Positions 36,801-47,800 of a stretch of DNA of 64,000 nucleotides are shown one piece after another; the first letter of the stretch is position 1, and each line of letters starts with the position of its first letter. The stretch is taken from the NCBI RefSeq assembly GCF_041381155.1, contig NC_091134.1:15626008-15690007 (forward strand), read 5' to 3'. The notes under the pieces are model-generated. The model saw nothing but the letters and a program-made list of their open reading frames with translations. It searched no databases and was not told the origin of the DNA. Both the position numbers and the translations under genes were made by a program. This stretch comes from Argopecten irradians (lineage: Eukaryota > Mollusca > Bivalvia > Pectinida > Pectinidae).

Positions 36801-39776
36801 TTTCAACATAGATCAAAGAAGTTATGAGATTTTCAAATATAATTTATCAGTATCTGTAGAAAGTTGCCAGATGCAAATTTTGTCAAAAAATTACATTTCT
36901 ATTTTTAGTAGATTTTTTTATACAGGGATTTTAAGAAATGGCCCATTTGGCGCCCATTTTGAAATTGTGCCTTTTTTCGCTTCAAGTAGAGCCACAGTTT
37001 TTCCATTTTTTACTGAAATTGTTTTTACTAAAATCATCACTGCGCCAGCATTGTTAGCTTTATTTAGCTAATTTTTGCTGCAAATCGTTACTAGGTTCGT
37101 AGTAATTAAAATATTGAGCAATAATATGTGAAACGATACACTTTTGTGACTTTATTTTTACATTTAATGGTAATTTGGGCACTTTTATTTTTTACTCTAA
37201 AATACTGAAAAAATAACAAAAATTCAAATGGGGCAAAAAAGTAAGCACACGGACCCCCAATTTTTCTTCTTGATTTAGAAAGAACTACTGTTTCCCTATT
37301 GATATGCAAAATAATAACAAAAGTTTAATACCAGAACTTTTTCTATAAAGGGTTAAATTTGGCAAAAATGGCTGAAAATGGTGCATTTCGTAGCTCAAAA
37401 TTACGGGGTAGGGGTAACATATATTGTTATTCTGAGAAAAAATATTAGTCTAATTGATCAAAACTGGTATATTTTTAAAGAAGACTACTAGAAAATGAAT
37501 TCTACAAACATTCATTCATATCAAACACCTTATTAGGAAATTATGGCTTTAATCGCTATCTCATATGGTCAAAATGGCAAAATTCCCATAAAATCCAACA
37601 TTTTGTCAACTAGGTGTCTTCGAGTGATAAAAGCTCAAAAACGAGCACACGGACATATGTTTTTTCTTCCATTTTCTTTTAAGGTACGAACTCCTTTTTC
37701 TAAAAATCTATATGAGAAAAAAAGTTTAATACAAGAAAATTTTGACTTCTCAGAGGTGTACACCCTTAAGTGATGTAAATCATAATATACTCGCTATTGT
37801 CTTGAATAACCACTTTTAAGCAATATACAAAATATCTTGTTTTGTGTTTAACACAGTTTTTGTGTTTATCGTACGCAGTACATACATGTAGTAAACAAGC
37901 ATAACAGTACCTTTTCAATGGATTTAGAGTAGTGTAAATGACTGAATTATCAAATTAAGTTGATCATGTGTAGATAAATAGCCCCATGAATCCACTACGA
38001 TATGAAAAAAAACCTTTTCATTTTCCGTTCCATCAAAATAATTTTGGTTGATTTAGTTTTACAAGCACTTCTTGATTATGACTGAAGTAACGGTATTGTT
38101 TTCTGTTGTCATCTATTTAGGGTTAAAATGAAACAGAGTTGACAGCAAACAGTTTAAGAAATCATAATTTTCATACGAAAATTATTCTTTGCTAATTTTC
38201 CTAGTTGCCCAAAGTTTGACACCCGCAAATTCATAAAGGCTGCAGAGATGTTCTCCGGAAGGAATCAGTTTGAGTTTTATAGACAGGCAGACAAGAAAAA
38301 CCAATTTATTGGTCCAACAAAACGATCTGTGATTGTGCATATACGTCGTGGAATCTCCCAGTCCAATGACCTTTGTATCGGAAGTGGGGAATTCTGGGAT
38401 ATTCACATCACAGGAACATCTTTTATGCGAAAGCAGGTAAATAATACATATTGATATGATTAATTGATGTTAAGAAGGTTAAGAAAATTTAACATTCATA
38501 TATTCCACATCCTTTATGATTATGTAATTGATCTTTTCCCTGAACTACATATATATGAAAGAACTCGGTTCATAGAGCAATATTATTGAACAAAATACCA
38601 TAAGGGCCAAAATAGCATATTATTTTGTTCCAATTTAATAACGATTATGATACTAAAGAGGCAAAATAATCTTTTGGACATGTATAATTACTATCATAAT
38701 CTTTTATCAAGCTTGTTATATATGTGATATCTATTTCAAATTCACATTTTCAGTTAAGTGAAGACTTGTCTATTTGCAAATGATTGAAATAACTATTCGA
38801 TCGGTTTAATATCCGAATATTCTAATATTGGAAAATTCGTTTGGATTACGGTAGGCCTACATGTAGAGATGTCCACTAGGCCTACAGATGTGAACAATCG
38901 TAACGACTGATTGATAATGCTAGTGTTTTAACTGGAGGCACGGTCGCCTTATCTTGAGTTTAATTTCATACCAATGTTTATTGTAGGTGAGAAAAATGGT
39001 GGGATGTATGGTAAATATCGCCAAAGGACTAACAACCTTGGAAGGTCTGCATCAGAAACTTGATGGAAAGGGGGAACTAGATGACAGGGATATCATTGGG
39101 CCAGACGGACTATTTCTCAAGTCTACGACATTCAGAAAAGAAGGTATTGGAATGTTTTAATAATAATAAAAAATATAGATAAGTCTTATGGAATATTTGT
39201 TTTAATAAAAAATATCGAAAATTCTTATAATAGAAATATTAAAAAAATTTATGGAATATAAGTTAAAAGTTATTATGAGATTATGCGTTCGGAGGAAGAC
39301 TGTATAAGTAGTAAGTTTTTAAAGGATGACTTATTATTATCATTAGAAAAAAATGAATTAAAATTAATAAATATATAAATCAATAAAAAAAATGTTAAAT
39401 AAAAGTATAAGAAAATCATAGACACAGGTTTTTGGTTCATATTACTTTGTGTTTTCCAAATTTTCAAATAAAATCATTTAACTTGCATGACCTATTGTGG
39501 TTTTCAGCCGTCAATTTCGCAGATGACGACCAACTACTTGATAAATCCGATGTCTTCTATGGTCCACATTCCAAGGATATATCCAAACATTCTTCTTTAG
39601 AGTGCTGTGGTTCCACCTGTGGTTCCACTGAGGACACTAATAGAATCAATCTTCATTCAATACATGGCGACCATGTTCAAAGTTCTAACATTATACATCA
39701 CAATAGCAATAAACAATATCAGCTTTCATCAGAACAAAGTATTAATCGATTAGTTGGAAAGGAAGTGACGAACTGA
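33837..39776 (+). CDS. PUSL1: TruA-family tRNA pseudouridine synthase-like 1
   Basis: Seven phase-compatible plus-strand exons: 33837-33897, 34386-34498, 35683-35781, 36089-36241, 38205-38436, 38987-39143 and 39508-39776 (TGA). Together they encode about 361 aa. Landmarks are GLQIQPLHPDSG; the catalytic motif SSRTDKGVNAHSIHLHFDLP, whose Asp attacks the uracil ring in this family; VARDINRRLYL; VPRTFHCRFAALTRSYVYRL; FSGRNQFEFY; TGTSFMRKQVRKMVGCMVNI; and GPDGLFLKSTTF. This order matches animal PUSL1, an enzyme that isomerises uridine to pseudouridine in tRNA and has been linked to mitochondria in vertebrates. The last exon adds about 85 residues beyond the TruA fold, rich in Ser, His and Asn with a CCGSTCGS cluster, longer than I expect for the family. 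The N-terminal exon is not firmly located. It is head-to-head with RER1 across the foldback element. Confidence 0.95.
34513..34660. repeat. Near-perfect hairpin, ~55 bp arms, PUSL1 intron
   Basis: The arm containing TTATGTTATGGAGATATAAC and ACAAAAATCTGAGTGTACTCT is repeated in inverse after a short loop that itself contains CCGCGAAGCGG. It begins 15 bp after the donor of the exon at 34386-34498, so it lies inside the nascent pre-mRNA. It is probably a palindromic MITE end or whole element. Confidence 0.85.
36462..36618. mobile_element. Palindromic short element, copy 1
   Basis: Inverted ends are TTACAGAGTT...GCGGGTAG(G)TAT...GATTGT and the counterpart ACAATCAATATCTACCCGC...AACTCTGTAA. A related diverged copy at 60072-60212 shares TTATTTTGTGAGC, AATTCACGT and GATGTCACAATCAATA-type blocks. 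It lies in a PUSL1 intron. Confidence 0.7.
36753..37772. mobile_element. ~1 kb terminal-inverted-repeat element in a PUSL1 intron
   Basis: The left end CTTAAGGATGTATTCTTCTG faces the right-end inverse CTTAAGGGTGTACACCTCTG. There is no transposase-like frame. A shorter diverged relative appears near 50516-50720 (TGGTTTCAGTCTCGTCAAAA and following). It is non-autonomous; family unknown. Confidence 0.65.
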
Positions 39777-40304
39777 ACAGTGGTGAGCGACTTGAAAAGA
39801 AAATCTTTATTTAATCTACTCTGGCTTTTTTGTTTATGTTAATAGCAGAAGTTAGTTCGATGAAATTTCTGGTGTCACAAACCGGAGCCACGAAGTTCAG
39901 TAAGCTATGATAACTGTGAACCATGAAAACGGAAAAAAGCATTACTGAAATATTTTTGAGTACGACGCTATAACGACCCAGCTTCAGGTCAAGACCTACC
40001 ATTTATTCTAGTCTTTCGCTTGCCGTCGGTCGTTCCACCTATTTGTGCGTAAACAAGTAGAGCTGTACTGTAAAGATGTATCTCCTCGACACAAACAAAA
40101 TATCTCAAACTCATTTCAGCGCTTGTTTTTATTTTTATATACTGGAGTAATCGAGTCTTTTGTGCGAAATAAACACACCTTTGAAACAAGCATGGTCTAA
40201 AGTAACATTTCACAACCACTTTCACGCCATATGAGTACATTTATCCCGCAAGAATCGTGTATTCCTATTGGTTAAAATGACGTCACGTGATATCCAATAT
40301 TATA

Positions 40305-40460
40305 TGACTCTTTCGTATGTACATATGTAGGATAGAACTATTCCACCCGAGGGTACAGAGTTTTGGGTCAGAACCGAGGCTTGCCGAGGTTTCTGACCCA
40401 AAATTCTGTACCCGAGGGTGGAATAGTTCTATCCTACATAATTTACATATGAAAGAGTTA
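40305..40460. repeat. Long hairpin, ~68 bp arms
   Basis: The arms carry GGATAGAACTATTCCACCCG and AGGGTACAGAGTTTTGGGTC and their inverse, separated by a loop CCGAGGCTTGCCGAGG that is also self-complementary. The structure is characteristic of palindromic MITEs. Confidence 0.85.
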
Positions 40461-41140
40461 TTTTCTCACATTGCTTGTCGAATTACTTGCACGAAAGGCG
40501 AGGCAGCCATTTTGTGACAAAATCTTAACTTCTTAAATAATTGATCGATTTTAAAAATAAGAATGGCATTCGAAAGAGCTCCTCAAAGTTTGGTTTATAT
40601 TGTAAATATAAACAAGAAATCTTAGGTAAAACGGTTTGAAATGCAAATTAAACAAATGAAATGGTAAATAAATCCGACAAATTAATCGAAATAGAAGAAA
40701 AATGACGTCAACTTTGGCTGACATGACGTCATCTCATTGTTTTTTCAATTGTGACGTCACAGCTATGTAAGATAGATTTATCTTGCATAGCTGTCTTTCA
40801 TGGGACAACTCTATCTTACATGGCTAGCTATGTGAGAAATAGTCGTATCAAGTTATTAGAAATCGTATCAGGTTTGGACGATAGAGTTATCGTTCTTTGC
40901 CCCTAACGTCATTAGCAACAAGATTGCGGTCAAATGTTTGAATGATAGCGCTGATGACCACTTTCAAAGCAAACCAAAATCGGCAACACTTATTTAGGAT
41001 TATTTAACAGAAATGGACAATGACAACACATTCGAGTTTTCAATGAGGTGAAAATTGTTTAAGTTTGAGTCGTTTTGGTCTCCATACATTATTCATTTTG
41101 CAGTTACTAAATGGAAAGGGTCATCGACGAGATAAATTCG

Positions 41141-41283
41141 TTACACAGTTTGTAAGTGACCTAATACGGAAAAATATTGGGTCTCATATAAACATGTGTC
41201 AGGCTCGGCTTCGCCTCGCCCGATAAATTTTATTTTCGACCCAACATTTTTCCGTATTAGGTCACTAACAAACTGTATTATTA
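41141..41283. repeat. Hairpin element
   Basis: The left arm GTGACCTAATACGGAAAAAT followed by ATTGGGTC is inverted as GACCCAACATTTTTCCGTAT followed by TAGGTCAC. The loop holds GGCTCGGCTTCGCCTCGCC. The outer flanks (ACAGTTTGTAA and TAACAAACTGT) continue the inverted match. Confidence 0.8.
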
Positions 41284-41845
41284 ATAACACATAGGTCCAC
41301 TACTTAACATGTATTCCCTAGTATTTTGTTGTCTTTTACTTTAGACTGTACATTTCGGAATAATGTTTGCTTCGTTCCTTCCTACAACACATTAAGTTTT
41401 AATTTAATGTTCAATTTGAGCAAATGATCGTCAATGTTTTCTTTAAATTACCTATAAGTGAAGCTGATGGGTTGAGATAAAGTTACCACAAAAAGACATG
41501 CATCATTTCCTATGTAAATTTACCAATTAAGGTTCCTTTAGCTATTTTGCCGAATGACGTTGTGATATTCAACTACTACACAGTAATTAGGACGTCGGCG
41601 GAACAACCAGCGTCATGAAAATCTAATATTAAAAAAAAATTAATATCTCTTTTTAAAAATGTTTAGGAAGTTATGATAATTGTAGTATACCGTAATCTAT
41701 TAAGAACTTTTAAGAATCTACAAAATTAGCAGTTACGTTTTAAAAATTGAAACCGTTTTGGTAAAGGTATGCACCTTTAAAATAGGGCGGACCTTGCTAC
41801 AAGACATTCGATTTACAAGTTCAAGTATATCTTCAATATTGTGCA

Positions 41846-44800
41846 TCACATATAACTAGCATTTCCATTAAGTTTCATTTCAACGTCTTTATCATCTTGC
41901 ATGGATGAAATTGCCGGCTTCCATTCCTTTGTAGGGTTCAATGATTTTCTGAATCTCTGAAACAGAACAGTCATCCAATGAGCTTAAATTTACTATAAGG
42001 ACATCCTATTTCAAAACTGACAAAATTAAAATTCAGTGAACAATAGTAAAATATATATCATAAGACTCCTTGCTATGTGAATATGAAGGATATTCTACAA
42101 AAGAGTCACAACCATGGGTTTTACAACAGTTTTTGAATCCGAAGGTAGAATTTCCATATCCTTCATATCCGCACGTGAAAGTGTATTTTTATTACAATGT
42201 TACAGTTATGACAGCCCGCTATCTAGGGAAATAATTTCGTAGAAAACCCACAACTGCAAATCAAATAAAAAATTCGGAAATCCATCGCCGCTGACATGTT
42301 TCAAACGTAGGTACATGTACAACAGACCACATGCATGTCACTAAATAATATAAGAAGTAAAATCGCTATATCAAATTTATTTGGCATAGAAATGCGAAAA
42401 TAGGTTGCCACATTAGTAAGTTAGTTTACAAGAATATGAACTGGGCCTAGCTTCACGAACATTCCTAACTTTTATTAACTTTAATTAAGGAATTCCTTAA
42501 CTTAAATTTCCCCGTAGAAAAGGATTACAAAAGTTAAGGAAAAACCTCAAGTCGAGGAGCCTTCCTTTAAATTTGTAATGCTTTCCTAAGGATAATTTTA
42601 AGTTAAGGAATTCCTTAAATTTAAGGAATGTTCGTGGAACTTAGCCCTGACCTGTTTTGTATGCAGAATATACATGTATATTACCTCCCTTAGGAATTTA
42701 CATTTTCTCCCTTAGGAATATACATGACCTCCGTTAGGAATATACATCACATCCGTTAGGAACATGTATCACCTCAATAGGAATATACATTATCTCCCTT
42801 AGGAATATACATTACCACCCTTAGGAATTTACATTACCTCCTTTAGGAATATGCATCACCTCACTAGTAATATACTTTATCTCCCTCAAGAATATGCATT
42901 ACCTCCCTTAGGAATATACATTACCTCCCTTAGGCTGCCATGTTGCTGCTTCAGAATGATGTACATCGTTACTGGTATAGGTATAAGAGGGAGGAAGGCG
43001 ATGATCCAGCCTATTCCTATAGACCAACCAGGGTAGGCAGTGGAACCATAGGACACAGGCTGGTGGTTGATCACTCCTATCAACCATAACCCCTGAATTA
43101 GAACATTAAAGCACTATAATAAGAAGAATACATATATATGATCAGTATCCGTCATTAACTTTAGTTGTAAATTTAGTTGGCGAGGATCAAGAATGAATTA
43201 AAGTTGCGACACAAGCTTTCTTTTCATTCTTGAGCCAAAATATATCCTGTAGATGAAGATTTTGATTAATTAACATTAATTCAAACACACCCCATACACA
43301 CACTCACAAAAACTACACAAAAACAAGACTTCAGAGGGAAAATGGTTTTTAAACATTCTTAATTATACAAATTATATAGTATTTCTGCTTTGCTTTTAAT
43401 AGTATATGCTAGTGCCATGACTTGTTTTGAAGTATCATAGAATGTAAATCATGTCTTTTTAACTTATGAAAAACAGAAACAATGAGTTGCCTTACAAAGA
43501 CCATACTCACGAAACAGAGGAAAGGCGTTACAAACTTCCAGAGAATCATCCAAAGCTTATTCGGCCGGTAACCGATCATTGCCTCGATATTGTCATAGAT
43601 ACGTCCGGAGCCTGCAAGGGAACTGATGTTTTAGAGAATAACTTTGATCAATGCTTGACGACCTTCCCTCTAATGAAAATACATGTGATTGCGTTATTAA
43701 AACGTTAACTGTATAGTACCTACCGTATACCCACGCTAGGACAATTGTTTCCGAGCCCACCAGTAACAATATCGATAAACTTGATAGGTACCAGTCTGTC
43801 AGCTGTAAGACGTACATACCGCCCTGTATAAAATGGGACAAAAGAAGTAGATATTTGTAAATACATCTGTAATCAGGGATAGGACGGTATACTATTAAAA
43901 TCGCTAATCATTAATTAAGATAATTTCTTTTTTTTGTATTAAGAAAGGAGCGAATTGTTTGTAGGAAAATACAACTTAAGTTTATATATTACCCCCTGAT
44001 TTAATTGTTTGACCGTGAATTTAAACGCTCGTTTTGCTATACATAGTCCTCAATAATTGATATCGGACAATATAAAATGGCGATTTTCCATAAATAACAA
44101 AACAAAAAACAAAAAAATACAAAAAAAATACGCCTATGTGTTGGCCTGTTGCTTGAATAACCAAGCAACGGATTTATCAAATGTTGCTTTCCCACAAATA
44201 ACATGAAGTCTCAATATCAGTGCCTGTCTGAATGTTTTATGATTTAGAAGAATATTGAAAAAAAAAAATCCTGTTGTAAATCATGGACCGGAAGTCAAGA
44301 GGAGCGATAATGATTCAGAAACATTTGATAAGAAATCAAGTAAATATTGAACCTCATTAAGTTGGTCCCATTTTTCAAACAAGCCGAAGATAGCTGACGT
44401 CGTTACTGTAAAAAACATTAGACTATCCTAACTATGTAAGGTCATTCCGAATGTTCCGAGAACGGGTCATGAACTTTCCTACTTCCGTTCGGCAACAATC
44501 GTAGCTTCTATGGTGACCAGCGGTACCATAGTTATTAAAAAAATGATTATAAATATTCCTTGATATATAAAGCTTGTTTGTGAGTGTAAAGCTCATAAGA
44601 TATACCGTAACAGGCGAGATATGTCACGTACATGTACAAGTGACCATGAAACAGCTGTCGAAATGTACATGGTCCTATGGTATGGTATGCATGATCTGTA
44701 TAACGTACCTGCATGACGAATACGATACCAATAATTGAGGAGAGTAATAAAATCACTGCGACTGTCAGTAGTCTACGGCGCCCAAATTTATTTGGCCAGG

Positions 44801-47800
44801 TATCTGTTAGCCCAGTATATAGCAGTTGCATATGAACAATCTGTGAACAAAAATGCGTGGATAACATGGAGAAAAGTAATGTAAGTCGACATCTGAAAGC
44901 TATTCAAGTCATTATGGCTTTAGAAAATGATGTATGACACGTATTTAAAATAGCTTAAAGTTAGAAGACAAAAGAGAATTCTAAGCATGAAACATGTGAT
45001 ACAGATATTTGTCTTTTGAAAATCGTGATAAATCACGTCTTTGGCTATTGTCGATAAATTCTTCAATATCATATCGCTCTTACTTTTGTCTTCTACCACG
45101 AATATTTTGTCCTTGTCTGTTTCCTAATCTGGTTAATTATAATAAAAATATGGATGTATGAAATAGAGAAGATCTTGTGAAAGTTTCGGGCTGGTAAGTA
45201 CTCAGCAAGTATGAAGAGCAATCAAAAACATCTACTTTAAGATTGAAATGTAGATAATATACCTGAGAATCTAGACCAACTGTAAACAGCATAAGGAAGA
45301 AGAGAGCTGACCAGAGCTGTGGTAACTTGAGAGTTGCCAGTGCCTCGGGGTACACAATGAACGCAATACCAGGACCTTGAACATAGTCATTTATTTACTG
45401 TATAATTGCTAATATTCCCGAGGATTTAAATTTCGCAAATGTTGCGATTTTTCCCAATTCGCGAAAACAAACGACTCGCGAAAATCAAAATTATAGTTTT
45501 CCATATCAGAGCCTGTCATATGAATGATTTTTTCAAAAGATATAATTCGCGAATATAAGCCCCCACGAAAAAGTTCTAAATAATAAATCACGAAATTTTA
45601 CACCTGCGAAATTTTAACAACTACATAGTATAAAAGAACATTAACGAATGAAAGTGAGAGTATTTGTATTTTATCAAGGTAATATCTCGTAGTAATAAAA
45701 GATGATGTTTTAATACCTTGATCAACGACGTCTTCAATCGATAAGTTCGCCTCCTGTGCCATGTATCCTAACGTTACAAATACAACACAGCCTGCAAACC
45801 AGCTGGTGAAGGCGTCAAACATCGGAATTATCATCGCATCTCTGTAAAATAGACAATGGAGTTAGTGTCAAACATAGGAATTATCATCGCATCCCTGTAA
45901 AATAGACAATGTAGCTAGTGTCAAACATTGGAATGATCATCGCATCCCTGTGAAATAGACAAAGGAGCTCGTGTCAAACATCGAATCTGTCATCGCGTCT
46001 CTGTTAATAGACAAATGAGCTAGTGTCAAACATTGAAATGATCATCGCATCCATGTAAAATAGACAAAGGAGCTAGTGTCAAACATAGGATCTGTCATAT
46101 ATAGCGTCTCTGTAAAATAGAAAATAACGCTAGTGTCAAACATCAGGATTGTCATCGCGTCCCTGTAAAATAGACAATGGGGCTAGTGTCAAAGAACTTA
46201 CATGCGTCCTTGTCAAATGGAAAATAGTGCTAATGTCAAACATCAGAATTGTCATCGCGTCTCTGTTAATAGACAAAGGAACTAGTGTCAACATCCGAAT
46301 GATCATCGCGTCTCTGTAAAATATACAAAGGAACTAGTGTCAACATCGGAATGATCATCGCATCTCTGTAAAATAGACAAAGGAACTAGTGTCAACATCG
46401 GAATGATCATCGCATCTCAGTAAAATATACAAAGGAACTAGTGTCAACATCGGAATGATCATCGCATCTCAGTAAAATATACAAGGGAACTAGTGTCAAC
46501 ATCGGAATGATCATCGCATCTCTGTAAAATATACAAAGGAACTAGTGTCAACATCGGAATGATCATCGCGTCTCTGCAAAATAGACAAAGGAACTAGTGT
46601 CAACATCGGAATGATCATCGCATCTCTGTAAAAATATACAAAGGAACTAGTGTCAACATCGGAATGATCATCGCATCTCTGTAAAATATACAAAGGAACT
46701 AGTGTCAACATCGGAATGATCATCGCGTCTCTGCAAAATAGACAAAGGAACTAGTGTCAACATCGGAATGAATGATCATCGCGTCTCTGCAAAATAGACA
46801 AAGGAACTAGTGTCAACATCGGAATGATCATCGCATCTCTGTAAAATATACAAAGGAACTAGTGTCAACATCGGAATGATGATCATCGCATCTCAGTAAA
46901 ATAGACAAAGGAACTAGTGTCAACATCGGAATGATCATCGCATCTCTGTAAAATAGACAAAGGAACTAGTGTCAACATCGGAATGATCATCGCGTCTCTG
47001 CAAAATAGACAAAGGAACTAGTGTCAACATCGGAATGATCATCGCGTCTCTGCAAAATAGACAAAGGAGCTAGTGTCAACATCGGAATGATCATCGCGTC
47101 TCTGCAAAATAGACAAAGGAACTAGTGTCAACATCGGAATGATCATCGCATCTCCTGTAAAATAGACAAAGGAACTAGTGTCAACATCGGAATGATCATC
47201 GCATCTCTGTAAAATATACAAAGGAACTAGTGTCAACATCGGAATGATCATCGCGTCCCTGTAAATTAGACAAAGGAGCTAGTATCAAACATCGGGATTA
47301 TCATCGCATCTCTGTAAAATATACAAAGGAACTAGTGTCAACATCGGAATGATCATCGCGTCTCTGCAAAATAGACAAAGGAACTAGTGTCAACATCGGA
47401 ATGATCATCGCGTCTCTGCAAAATAGACAAAGGAACTAGTGTCAACATCGGAATGATCATCGCGTCTCTGCAAAATAGACAAAGGAACTAGTGTCAACAT
47501 CGGAATGATCATCGCATCTCTGTAAAATATACAAAGGAACTAGTGTCAACATCGGAATGATCATCGCGTCTCTGCAAAATAGACAAAGGAACTAGTGTCA
47601 ACATCGGAATGATCATCGCATCTCTGTAAAATAGACAAAGGAACTAGTGTCAACATCGGAACGATCATCGCATCTCTGTAAAATAGACAAAGGAACTAGT
47701 GTCAACATCGGAATGATCATCGCGTCCCTGTAAATTAGACAAAGGAGCTAGTATCAAACATCGGGATTATCATCGCATCCCTGTAAAATGGAAAATGGCG

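Larger units (their letters stand above)
39777..41845. other. Intergenic stretch between PUSL1 and SLC6 3' ends
   Basis: The two genes converge here. Apart from two hairpin elements listed separately and a run of palindromic TAAGATAGA/TCTATCTTA-type words at about 40765-40850, nothing was recognised. Confidence 0.4.

Noticed and set aside
46511-47251. Open frames encoding repeated [11 protein letters not shown]-type peptides
   Set aside because: They are generated by the 52 bp minisatellite; the period of about 35 residues equals two repeat units in different frames.
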